From Candidatus Methanomethylicia archaeon (GTDB lineage Archaea; Thermoproteota; Methanomethylicia; Culexarchaeales; Culexarchaeaceae), in the NCBI GenBank assembly GCA_025058215.1, contig JANXEO010000001.1, positions 124,001 through 188,000 on the forward strand: a DNA stretch of 64,000 nucleotides, in the 5' to 3' direction. Below the pieces are notes generated by a model. It had not been told where the DNA came from. It saw only the letters and a program-made list of their open reading frames with translations, and did no database searches. This document shows positions 17,581 through 26,198 of this stretch, piece after piece. Position 1 is the first letter of the stretch. Each line of letters begins with the position of its first letter. The position numbers were made by a program, and so were the translations under genes.

Positions 17581-18780
17581 TTGTCCAAAATAATTGAAGA
17601 AGAATTATTTAAGAGAACAAAAAGGATAATTAAAGATGAAAGTAAATTATCGCCAGATTACGTACCACAAAATCTAGTTCATAGAGAAAACGAAATAAGA
17701 CAATTATCAAATTATTTTAGGCACGTGATTGACGTACCAGGGAAAGTTTCACAAAAGGTTTTAATTATAGGACCTGTAGGTACCGGTAAAACTGCTACAT
17801 CAAAACTTTTTGGTTTAACACTTTCAGATATTGTTAAGAGAACAGGAATAAAACTTAGGTATGTACATGTGAATTGCCATAAGAATAGAACATTGTTTTT
17901 TATTTTGACCAGAATAGCTAAAAGTTTGATTGAAGGATTCCCAGATAGAGGATTATCAACACAAGAACTTTTAAACATAATATATGATAAACTTGAAGAA
18001 GAAGATGAATACTTGTTATTGACATTAGATGAAATTGATTACTTAATAAAGGTTGGATGTGAAAGTTCATTTTACGACCTTTTAAGAATATCAGATGAAT
18101 ATGTAAATAGACCTCAAAGGATGAACTTCATTTTAATTGCTAGAGATCAATCGTTCCTACCACTATTAGATCACAGTACTCAAAGTGTTTTAATGAAAAA
18201 TATAATAAGATTTAAACCTTATATAGCAGAACAATTGAGAGATATATTGATTGAAAGAGTTAAAGAATCATTTCATGAGAATACTATAAGTCATGAAGTT
18301 ATATGGAATATAGCTGAAATAGCTGCTAAAAGGGGAGATGCAAGATATGCACTAGAAATTTTATGGAGGGCAGCTAAAATAGCTGAAATGGAGGGTAAGA
18401 ATACAGTAAGCTTTGAAAATGTTAGAATGGCGGCTTCAATGACTTACTTAGGTATATGTAATGAAGAAATAGATAGCCTATCGGACCATGAAAAACTACT
18501 GTTATTATCAATAGTAAAGTGTTTAAAGAAATGTGAGCAAGAATATGTCAACATTGGGGAAGTGGAAAAAACATACAAACTACTTTGTGAAGAATATAAT
18601 GTTGAACCAAGAGGTCACACAAAGGTATGGGAGTATATACAGAACTTGAAGAATATAGGATTAATAGCAACTAGAGTTTGCACTATTGAACCTAAAGGTA
18701 GAACAACTCAAATATCATTAATGGAAATACCTGCAGAAATACTTGAAAAAGAATTAATTAAAAGGATTTTGGTGAAGTGA
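17581..18780 (+). CDS. cdc6: Orc1/Cdc6 replication initiator
   Basis: A 399-aa AAA+ ATPase that marks archaeal origins and loads MCM. Walker A GPVGTGKTAT lies near residue 63 and Walker B LLTLDEIDYL near 147; the R-G-DARYALEILWRAA block is sensor 2, and a winged helix fills the last 100 residues. The start is TTG 17581, because a stop lies just upstream in frame. GGAGGAG at 17555-17561 is 20 bp away, farther than normal, so the mRNA may start close to the TTG. An HTH gene follows directly, as is common for archaeal cdc6. Confidence 0.93.
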   Translation: MSKIIEEELFKRTKRIIKDESKLSPDYVPQNLVHRENEIRQLSNYFRHVIDVPGKVSQKVLIIGPVGTGKTATSKLFGLTLSDIVKRTGIKLRYVHVNCHKNRTLFFILTRIAKSLIEGFPDRGLSTQELLNIIYDKLEEEDEYLLLTLDEIDYLIKVGCESSFYDLLRISDEYVNRPQRMNFILIARDQSFLPLLDHSTQSVLMKNIIRFKPYIAEQLRDILIERVKESFHENTISHEVIWNIAEIAAKRGDARYALEILWRAAKIAEMEGKNTVSFENVRMAASMTYLGICNEEIDSLSDHEKLLLLSIVKCLKKCEQEYVNIGEVEKTYKLLCEEYNVEPRGHTKVWEYIQNLKNIGLIATRVCTIEPKGRTTQISLMEIPAEILEKELIKRILVK

Positions 18781-18781
18781 A

Positions 18782-19036
18782 ATGGAGATAGAAGAGATTT
18801 TAACATCAAAAGGTAGAATAAAGATCCTTAAATTATTAACTATGGAGAGAGAACTTAATATATCGGAAATTATGAAGCAGACAGGGTTAAGTTATGCTTC
18901 AGTTAATAGACATCTAGAAGAATTAAAGAGGGGCAATATAATTATTGAAAAAAAATTTGGTAGAATAAGGATATTTAGAATAAATGATAAAAGTGTTATT
19001 GTGAAAGCTTTAGAGGAATTTTTAATGAAGGTGTAA
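18782..19036 (+). CDS. Winged-helix transcriptional regulator
   Basis: An 84-aa single-domain protein. SKGRIKILKLLTMERELNIS is helix 1-2, and LSYASVNRHLEELKRGNII is the recognition helix and wing of an ArsR/MarR-like winged helix. The ATG lies one base after the cdc6 stop, and moaC follows after two bases, so it is in the same operon. Small winged-helix genes often travel with archaeal cdc6. Target unknown. Confidence 0.82.
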   Translation: MEIEEILTSKGRIKILKLLTMERELNISEIMKQTGLSYASVNRHLEELKRGNIIIEKKFGRIRIFRINDKSVIVKALEEFLMKV

Positions 19037-19038
19037 TT

Positions 19039-19482
19039 ATGATTGATGTTAAAATGATTGATATAACTGGAAAAGAAGTTTCCACAAGAACAGCCATTGC
19101 ATGTGGAAGAATAAAATTGAAACCTGAAACTATAAGTAAGATATTAAAAGGTGAAATAGAAAAGGGAGATGTTATCTCTACAGCTAAAATATCAGCTATA
19201 ATGGCTGCGAAAAAAACTTCATATATAATACCTTTATGTCATCAAATACCTATCACAAATGTTAATGTTGATGTGAAAGTGGTGGATGAAAGAACCATAG
19301 AAGTTGAAACTATGGTAAAAACAGAGGCAAAAACTGGCGTAGAAATGGAGGCATTAACTTCTACAGCTATTGCATTAATAACCATATGGGATATGGTAAA
19401 GAAATATGAGAAAAATGAGGATGGAGGATATCCAGAAACTAAAATTGAAAATATTGAAGTTAAACTTAAATTAAAAGAATAA
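19039..19482 (+). CDS. moaC: Cyclic pyranopterin monophosphate synthase MoaC
   Basis: A 147-aa enzyme of molybdenum/tungsten cofactor biosynthesis, converting the MoaA product to cPMP. IPLCHQIPITNVNVDV and TGVEMEALTSTAIALITIWDM are hallmark motifs, with the catalytic Lys region (DMVKKYEK). ATG 19039 starts two bases after the winged-helix gene. It precedes moaA, so the first two pathway steps are encoded together. Confidence 0.95.
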   Translation: MIDVKMIDITGKEVSTRTAIACGRIKLKPETISKILKGEIEKGDVISTAKISAIMAAKKTSYIIPLCHQIPITNVNVDVKVVDERTIEVETMVKTEAKTGVEMEALTSTAIALITIWDMVKKYEKNEDGGYPETKIENIEVKLKLKE

Positions 19483-19514
19483 ATAGTAAAATGGAAGTTC
19501 AATAGTGAAAATAC

Positions 19515-20495
19515 ATGCCATTGATTGATAGATATGGCAGACCAGTAAATTATCTTAGAATAACATTAACCCACAGATGTAACTATAATTGTATTTATTG
19601 CCATATGGAAGGAGAGAAGTTAAATTATAGTCATGAATTAACTCCAGATGAAATAGAAGTTATTGTGAAAGCAGCTGTCAAAATTGGTATAAATAAAGTG
19701 AAGTTTACTGGTGGTGAACCATTAATCAGGGATGATCTATTAGAGATAATGAATAGAATAGCTAATATAAAAGGTATAAGCGATATATCGATTACTACAA
19801 ATGGTTCAATACTGTCTGAAATTATAAAAGATCTCATTAAAACAGGATTAAAGAGAATGAATGTAAATTTACCATCTATAAGGGAAGAAACTTATAGGAA
19901 GATAACAAACAGCAAGTATACTCCAGAAAAGATAATAGATGGAATAAATGAAGCAAAAAGATGTGGAATGAAAATTATAAAAGTAAATATGGTTGTTTTA
20001 AAGGGGATTAATGATGATGAAATAAATGAATTAATTGAATTCACAAAGAAGAATGGATTAATTTTACAATTAATCGAATTAGAAAATGTAGGAATAAAAG
20101 AAGAAGTATTCTTAAGATATCATTTAGATCTTTCAACTATTGAAGATGAATTAAAGAAGAAGACTGAAAAAATTATAGTGAGGAAAAATATGCAAAATAG
20201 ACGTAAATACATTCTTAGGGAAGGAGGAGAAGTAGAAGTTATTAGACCTTATGAAAATGGAAGTTTTTGTAAAGCATGTACGAGAATTAGATTAACAGTT
20301 GATGGAATGTTAAAACCTTGTTTAATGAGAAATGATAACTTAATAAATTTAAGAGAAGCTGTGGAAAAAAAACTAGGAGTAAAGGAAATTATGAATTACT
20401 TTATGAAAGCTATTGAGGTGAGGGAACCATATTGGAGGGTAGTAAATACGCCTTTAAAGTGTTTTACCTTGGATACAATTACTATGGATTTGTAA
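19515..20495 (+). CDS. moaA: GTP 3',8-cyclase MoaA
   Basis: A 326-aa radical-SAM enzyme for the first step of molybdopterin synthesis. The [4Fe-4S]/SAM motif CNYNCIYC lies near residue 22, KFTGGEPLIR near 66, and the second cluster uses FCKACTRIR...KPC near residue 250. The C-terminus ends ITMDL and lacks the Gly-Gly tail found in many MoaA proteins. The last 64 bp overlap truA in another frame, so the unusual tail may be shaped by the overlap. ATG 19515 is the first start. Confidence 0.93.
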   Translation: MPLIDRYGRPVNYLRITLTHRCNYNCIYCHMEGEKLNYSHELTPDEIEVIVKAAVKIGINKVKFTGGEPLIRDDLLEIMNRIANIKGISDISITTNGSILSEIIKDLIKTGLKRMNVNLPSIREETYRKITNSKYTPEKIIDGINEAKRCGMKIIKVNMVVLKGINDDEINELIEFTKKNGLILQLIELENVGIKEEVFLRYHLDLSTIEDELKKKTEKIIVRKNMQNRRKYILREGGEVEVIRPYENGSFCKACTRIRLTVDGMLKPCLMRNDNLINLREAVEKKLGVKEIMNYFMKAIEVREPYWRVVNTPLKCFTLDTITMDL

Positions 20496-21241
20496 TGCAA
20501 AAAGGTAAACCAACAATAGAAGGATTATTAAGAGAAGTATTTAAAGGTAGGATTTGTAATGGGAGAATGCATGTAACATATGCTAGTAGAACTGATAGAC
20601 AGGTGCATGCAATTGGACAAACAATAACAATAAACGTAAGAAATGTAGATGTAGATGAAGTAAATAGTGAATTGCCAGAGGATATATCAATATGGGCTCA
20701 TTGTATAGCTCCAAATAATTTCGATGCAAGAAGGAGTACTATATATAGACATTATAAATATGTTATTCCTGATAAAAATCTAAATGTAGATTATATAAGG
20801 AAATCATTAAAGGAAATCGTAGGAATACATAATTTCAAAAAGTTTTGTTATAAAGTTAATCAACCATCAGTTATAAGGAGAATATATTTTGCTAAAATAG
20901 AAGAAAAAGATGAATACATAACATTAGAATTTATAGCTTCAAAATTTGCAAGAGGTCTTGTAAGAAATTTAGTGAGTATGTTAATTCATGTTGGTAGAAG
21001 AGAAGTGGGAAGTATTGATAATATATGGAATTATCATGAAAAACTACAAATGGCACCTCCAGAAAATCTTTATCTTATCAATGCATATTACCCATTACCA
21101 TATGAAGTAAACAATAAAGGTATTGAAAAAGTAGTAAAAATATTAACTAGGGGGATTCATGAACAAGCAGTAAGTAAAAACTATTTGTTTAAGGAAATGT
21201 TAGAAGACTTCAGGAAAATGTTAATGGAAATAAAGAATTAA
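20432..21241 (+). CDS. truA: tRNA pseudouridine synthase TruA
   Basis: A 269-aa enzyme for psi38-40 in tRNA. The catalytic Asp is in YASRTDRQVHAIGQ near residue 51, and the N-terminal FKVFYLGYNYYGF is family-typical. TTG 20432 lies inside moaA (64-bp overlap), and the next starts would remove the conserved first strand. GAGGTGAGGG at 20415-20424 is a good ribosome-binding site. It completes a cdc6-HTH-moaC-moaA-truA string. Confidence 0.9.
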   Translation: MEGSKYAFKVFYLGYNYYGFVMQKGKPTIEGLLREVFKGRICNGRMHVTYASRTDRQVHAIGQTITINVRNVDVDEVNSELPEDISIWAHCIAPNNFDARRSTIYRHYKYVIPDKNLNVDYIRKSLKEIVGIHNFKKFCYKVNQPSVIRRIYFAKIEEKDEYITLEFIASKFARGLVRNLVSMLIHVGRREVGSIDNIWNYHEKLQMAPPENLYLINAYYPLPYEVNNKGIEKVVKILTRGIHEQAVSKNYLFKEMLEDFRKMLMEIKN

Positions 21242-21251
21242 ACATATTTAA

Positions 21252-22520
21252 TTAACGTTTAATTAAAGATTTTATTTTCTCACTTTTATCAGGAGATTCC
21301 GCTAGAAAAGCTATCATATCATCATCTAAATCAAGCCATTTTGCTATTCCAGCTGCCATTTCAACATTATTATTAAATATTATTTTAAGTATGGGAATGT
21401 AATCAGCAATTGCAGTTTTAGATGATACATGACAATTCTTAGCTATTGATTTTGCAATATTATTCATAATTTCACGAGTCTTCATAGTTTTCTGGAGTAC
21501 TCTTATTCTATCTGGAAAAGTATACTTCACAAATTTGTATTTCTCCCTTTTAGCTAAAGCTACACCAGCAGTCATCATATCCATGGCATAGCTTAACAAA
21601 GACCAATCTTGAGAACTTTTTATTCTACCAATATAAACATCAGCCCTGGATAAAGCATTGTAAGCATCTACAAGTTCATGTACATTACTGTATTGTATAG
21701 GTATATTTTCATTGAGCCATAAAATTAATTCATCATATGAAAGTTCAGATGTTAAAGTGTATCTTCTCGCAGAATTCGATGTTTTAGAAGCAAATATTCC
21801 CCTTAATACATTGAAGGCCGGTATAAGTCTATCTCTATATGTGAGCCATTTAACATCATCTAATTTAAGGGTCTTTTTCCCAGCAGCACAAAGCTGTAAA
21901 TCATTTATTGCAGATCTAACATCACCATCACATCTATCAGCAATAAACTTTAATGCTTCACGATCACAAGATATCCCCTCAACACGACAAATCTTTTCTA
22001 AGAATGATATTATGGAGGTACTTCTAACTTTTGAATATTCTATCATTAAACATAAATCTCTTAAGGGTTTAAATTGCGGATCCCATGGGTCATTAGCAAT
22101 AAATATTACTGGAAAATTTGATATTTCAATAAGCTCTATAAGAGCATTTAATCCTCCTTTATCCTCATTTACAAAAATTCCATCAATTTCATCTACAAGT
22201 ATTATCTTTCTATTACTTGTAAAGCTAGCATGTTTAGATGTTGAAATAGCTATCCGTTTGACAATATCATAACTTCTATGGTCGCTAGCATTCATCTGAA
22301 TTAATTCAGCATTATACTCTATTGCTGCAACTTCAACAGTAAGTGTTTTTCCAACTCCAGGAGGACCCCAAAGTAATACAGCTTTTTGTTTAATTTCCCC
22401 TTTAAAGAAGTTCTCAATCCAATTCCTAAATATGGATATAGCTTCTTTATTACCAATTATTTCATCAAAATTTTTAGGTTTATACTTGTTTATCCAGAGA
22501 AGTTTTTCAGCAGTACTCAT
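21252..22520 (-). CDS. rfcL: Replication factor C large subunit
   Basis: A 422-aa AAA+ subunit of the clamp loader. It begins with [19 protein letters not shown]; Walker A is [10 protein letters not shown] near residue 51, Walker [11 protein letters not shown] near residue 106. It is encoded leftward, with ATG 22520 overlapping the small-subunit stop by 4 bp (ATGA), so the two subunits are co-translated. It ends 10 bp from truA, convergently. No PIP-box-like extension is obvious at the C-terminus (ends [12 protein letters not shown]). Confidence 0.95.
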   Translation of the reverse strand: MSTAEKLLWINKYKPKNFDEIIGNKEAISIFRNWIENFFKGEIKQKAVLLWGPPGVGKTLTVEVAAIEYNAELIQMNASDHRSYDIVKRIAISTSKHASFTSNRKIILVDEIDGIFVNEDKGGLNALIELIEISNFPVIFIANDPWDPQFKPLRDLCLMIEYSKVRSTSIISFLEKICRVEGISCDREALKFIADRCDGDVRSAINDLQLCAAGKKTLKLDDVKWLTYRDRLIPAFNVLRGIFASKTSNSARRYTLTSELSYDELILWLNENIPIQYSNVHELVDAYNALSRADVYIGRIKSSQDWSLLSYAMDMMTAGVALAKREKYKFVKYTFPDRIRVLQKTMKTREIMNNIAKSIAKNCHVSSKTAIADYIPILKIIFNNNVEMAAGIAKWLDLDDDMIAFLAESPDKSEKIKSLIKR

Positions 22521-23491
22521 TTACTACCCCTCATTTCTTCACCATACATTGAGAAACAGGCTAGTAGATAGCTTAATTGAATTTCTTCATCAGCTCCTTC
22601 AATCATTCTAAAATTAACTTCTCCAATTTTATCTGCCAAAACCACTTTAATTTTCTCAGGTATATCTAAAGTGAATATTTCTTTATGTATTTGTTTAATT
22701 ATGTCGATTCCAGATAATCCATAATTAATCATTAATTCTCTAAGTTTTCCTCTTGCTCCAACAAAATCACCTTTTAAAGCCATAAACATCATTTCTCTAA
22801 TTTCCAAAGGATTAGCTTTGCCAACAACTCTATAAACAGTAGATTCATCAACAACCCCTAACGCTGCAGCAGCTTGTAAAGTATTTATTGCTTTCCTCAT
22901 ATCCCCTTCAGCCACGTAAAGTATAGCTTCAAGACCACCGGAAATCAATTTAATATTCTCTCTTTCAGCAATATATTTTAATCTATTAGCAATATCTTCA
23001 TCAGATAACGGTTGAAATCTGAAGATTGCACATCTAGATTGTATTGGTTCAATTATTTTACTGGAATAGTTGGCTATTAGAATAAATCTACAAGTTCTAG
23101 TGTAAAGCTCCATTATACGTCTCATGGCCTGTTGAGCATCTGCAGTCATATTGTCAGCTTCATCTAAAACGATTATTTTAAATGGAACATCACCAATAGG
23201 TATTGTTCTAGCATAATCCTTAATTCTTTCTCTTACAGTTTGAATACCACGTTCATCTGATGCATTAAGTTCAAGAATGTTCTGCCTCCAATTAACACCA
23301 TATAAATCATAAGCTAATGCTAATGCAACTGTGGTTTTACCACAACCAGGTGGACCAGCAAATAACATATGTGGAATATTCTTGTTTTGAACAAAATTAA
23401 TTAATCTAGATATTATCTCTTTTTGATTTACGACTTCACTTAAAGTTTTGGGTCTATATTTCTCAGTCCACAGCATAATTTCAGAAATCAT
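22517..23491 (-). CDS. rfcS: Replication factor C small subunit
   Basis: A 324-aa AAA+ subunit of the PCNA loader. Walker [13 protein letters not shown], Walker [10 protein letters not shown] and the arginine-finger motif QSRCAIFRF are clear. The N-terminal [15 protein letters not shown] is the RFC box. ATG 23491 fits GTGGGG upstream on the minus strand better than the extreme 5' GTG 23503. No intein is present, although archaeal rfcS often carries one. It shares a 105-bp divergent promoter region with the GINS gene. Confidence 0.95.
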   Translation of the reverse strand: MISEIMLWTEKYRPKTLSEVVNQKEIISRLINFVQNKNIPHMLFAGPPGCGKTTVALALAYDLYGVNWRQNILELNASDERGIQTVRERIKDYARTIPIGDVPFKIIVLDEADNMTADAQQAMRRIMELYTRTCRFILIANYSSKIIEPIQSRCAIFRFQPLSDEDIANRLKYIAERENIKLISGGLEAILYVAEGDMRKAINTLQAAAALGVVDESTVYRVVGKANPLEIREMMFMALKGDFVGARGKLRELMINYGLSGIDIIKQIHKEIFTLDIPEKIKVVLADKIGEVNFRMIEGADEEIQLSYLLACFSMYGEEMRGSK

Positions 23492-23608
23492 AAAATACCC
23501 CACATCATAAAATACTACAAGGAAAATATTAACTTAACATACATGTGTTAAATTACATTAAAAGAAAATAATTAATAAATGAAATGCCAAAAAGATGTGG
23601 GGTAAATT

Positions 23609-24154
23609 TTGAATATTGAATTTTTGAATAAAGTATCAAAATTAATGTTTGAAATAGATGTAGTTAAAGCATCCGTAAAACGTGCAACGTTGCCAATTGA
23701 AATCGGTAAATATAAAGTTGATCTGGATGTTGAAGGAACAGAAATAGAAATCCCAAGATGGGCTTCAGATAAATTAGTAAATAAGGGGATAATAGAATTA
23801 AAAATAGAGGAATTAAGTTTAAAAGACATAAGGAAAATACTGTGGAAGGAATCTAGAGAATCCAATTTAACAAAAATAGATCCACAATTTTATGTAAAAG
23901 CAAAACAAAAAATACAAAAAATAATAAATGAAATTCAAAAGGAACCTACCCCTGAGAAAATACAAGAAAAAAGAGGCTACGAAAGTACATTTATGGATAT
24001 AATCAATTGTAGAATTCAAAAAATATTGCAATTAGCTATGGTGGAAACTGTGCCCCCAAACATATTGGAAAACATGACTATAGAGGAAAAAATGTTATTA
24101 ACTGAGATAAAGCAAGTTATACTTACGTGGAAAGAACAACTAAGAGGTGAATAA
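23609..24154 (+). CDS. GINS complex subunit
   Basis: A 181-aa protein consistent with archaeal GINS (Gins51/Gins23-like): an N-terminal beta domain with VDLDVEGTEIEIPRW and a helical domain with YESTFMDIINCRIQKILQLAM. In Archaea, GINS activates MCM with Cdc45/GAN. It lies immediately upstream of mcm and in the same operon (1-bp spacing), which strongly supports the call. The start is TTG 23609, preceded by GTGGGG at 23596-23601. Confidence 0.85.
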   Translation: MNIEFLNKVSKLMFEIDVVKASVKRATLPIEIGKYKVDLDVEGTEIEIPRWASDKLVNKGIIELKIEELSLKDIRKILWKESRESNLTKIDPQFYVKAKQKIQKIINEIQKEPTPEKIQEKRGYESTFMDIINCRIQKILQLAMVETVPPNILENMTIEEKMLLTEIKQVILTWKEQLRGE

Positions 24155-24155
24155 A

Positions 24156-26189
24156 ATGAGCCTAGAATTATTAGAAGCAGATATAAGAGAAAAAATGGTT
24201 GAATTCTTTAACACATTTAAAAATCAATATTATAGGAAAGCTATAAGTCAAATGGCTATAACTGGACAAAAACATTTAGTAATAAATTTTGAAGACTTAC
24301 TTGAATACGATCCAAAGTTAGCAGAGGAACTAATAGAGTACCCCTCTAAAACAATAGCAGCAGCTTCAGCAGCAATATATGATGTTATGAGTACAGTAAA
24401 CATATCATATGCAAGGAAAGTTAAAAGATTTTCAGCTAGATTTAAGAAGTTACCTGAAGTTACACCCATAAGGAAAATAAGGTCTGAACATGCTGGAAAA
24501 TTAATAATGATAGAAGGTATATTAACTAGAGTTTCATCAATAAAACAACGAATTATAAAAGCTGCATATAGATGTGATAGATGTTCTGAATTAACATATG
24601 TTGAAGCAGCTGATGTAGATGATAGAATAAATCCACCTGAAAGGTGTACACATTGTGGTGGAAGAATTTTTAAATTAATTATAGAAGAATCTGAATTCAT
24701 AGATTGGCAAAGGTTAACCATTCAAGAAAGACCAGAAGAACTTCCACCAGCACAACTTCCAAGATCCATAGAAGCTATAGCGAGAGGGGATTTAGTTGAT
24801 ATAGCAAAACCTGGGGATAGAGTAGTGGTTACAGGTATTTTAAAGGCTGTTAAAGAACGTGGAAGTATAATGACCTTTATACCAGAAATAGAGGTTAATT
24901 ACATTGAACCATCAGAAAAGGGTATGGAAGAAATAGAGATAACACCTGAAGATGAAGAAAAAATAAAGAAGCTTGCTAAAGATCCAATGATACATGAAAA
25001 AATATTACAGTCAATAGCACCATCAATATATGGATATAGGGAAATAAAAGAAGGAATAGCATACCTCTTATTTGGTGGTATACCTAAAGTTTTACCGGAT
25101 GGTGTTAGAATAAGAGGTGATATAAACATATTGTTGGTTGGAGATCCTGGAACAGCTAAAAGCCAATTATTACAATATGTTGCAAGAATAGCGCCAAGAG
25201 GAATATACACTTCAGGTAAGGGATCAACAGCAGCTGGATTAACAGCAGCTGTGGTAAAAGATAGAACTACTGGAGACTGGTATTTAGAAGCTGGAGCATT
25301 AATTTTAGCTGATGGTGGTGTAGCATGTATAGATGAAATAGACAAAATGAGAAGTGAAGATAGAGTGGCAATACATGAAGCTATGGAACAACAAACTGTA
25401 AGTATAGCAAAAGCAGGTATAGTAGCAACATTAAATGCTAGAACATCAATACTTGCTTCAGCAAATCCAACTTTGGGAAGATTTGTTGAACAAAAACCGA
25501 TAACCGAGAATGTGAATTTACCAATAACGATTTTATCGAGATTTGATTTAATATTTCCAATAAAAGATGAACCAGATGAGGAAAGAGACTTAAAGATGAG
25601 TGAACATATACTAAGATTACATCAAACAAGAGGTTACACTTCAATACCACCAATAGAGCCAGAATTATTAAAGAAATATGTTGCATATATGAGAAGAAAT
25701 GTTAAAACAAAATTATCTGATGAAGCTATGGAGAAAATAAAGAAGTATTATGTGGAGATGCGTAGACGTGGCAAAGAGGGAAGTATACCAATAACGCCAA
25801 GACAATTAGAAGCTCTTGTAAGAATGACCGAAGCTAGAGCTAAAATGGCTTTAAGAGAAATAGCTACTGAAGAGGATGCTGATGCTGCAATAAGGTTAAT
25901 GAATTACGTGCTTGAAAGAACAGCATATGATGTAGAAACTGAAAGCTTGGATATAGATATGCTATTAACTGGAAAACCGAAATCTCAAAGGGATAAAATG
26001 AATGTAATAATGGATTACATTAAAAGTAAAGTTAAAGAGGTTGGAGGTCCCATTAAAAAGGATTATGTAGCAGATGGAATAGAAAAAGATCATGGAATAC
26101 CTAAAACAACAGTTATTGAAATAATTGAGAAACTATTAAAGGAAGGTATATTATTCGAAGCTAGACCGGGATATATAATGCCAACTTAG
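24156..26189 (+). CDS. mcm: Replicative helicase MCM
   Basis: A 677-aa AAA+ hexameric helicase. The N-terminal domain carries a zinc site (CDRC near residue 137, then CTHC near 160); Walker A GDPGTAKSQLL is near residue 330, Walker B CIDEIDKM near 388, and the arginine-finger motif LSRFDLIF near 450. A winged helix ends the protein. ATG 24156 is preferred to GTG 24147, with GAGGTGA upstream. No intein is seen. It directly follows GINS and precedes Hel308. Confidence 0.96.
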   Translation: MSLELLEADIREKMVEFFNTFKNQYYRKAISQMAITGQKHLVINFEDLLEYDPKLAEELIEYPSKTIAAASAAIYDVMSTVNISYARKVKRFSARFKKLPEVTPIRKIRSEHAGKLIMIEGILTRVSSIKQRIIKAAYRCDRCSELTYVEAADVDDRINPPERCTHCGGRIFKLIIEESEFIDWQRLTIQERPEELPPAQLPRSIEAIARGDLVDIAKPGDRVVVTGILKAVKERGSIMTFIPEIEVNYIEPSEKGMEEIEITPEDEEKIKKLAKDPMIHEKILQSIAPSIYGYREIKEGIAYLLFGGIPKVLPDGVRIRGDINILLVGDPGTAKSQLLQYVARIAPRGIYTSGKGSTAAGLTAAVVKDRTTGDWYLEAGALILADGGVACIDEIDKMRSEDRVAIHEAMEQQTVSIAKAGIVATLNARTSILASANPTLGRFVEQKPITENVNLPITILSRFDLIFPIKDEPDEERDLKMSEHILRLHQTRGYTSIPPIEPELLKKYVAYMRRNVKTKLSDEAMEKIKKYYVEMRRRGKEGSIPITPRQLEALVRMTEARAKMALREIATEEDADAAIRLMNYVLERTAYDVETESLDIDMLLTGKPKSQRDKMNVIMDYIKSKVKEVGGPIKKDYVADGIEKDHGIPKTTVIEIIEKLLKEGILFEARPGYIMPT

Positions 26190-26198
26190 GGGGTAAGA

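Noticed and set aside
16800-17600. ORB-like origin repeats near cdc6
   Set aside because: No repeated GC-rich ORB-type motif is visible; AT-richness alone is not evidence in this genome.
24248-25345. Two long minus-strand frames inside mcm
   Set aside because: Shadows of the MCM gene, which is intact on the plus strand.
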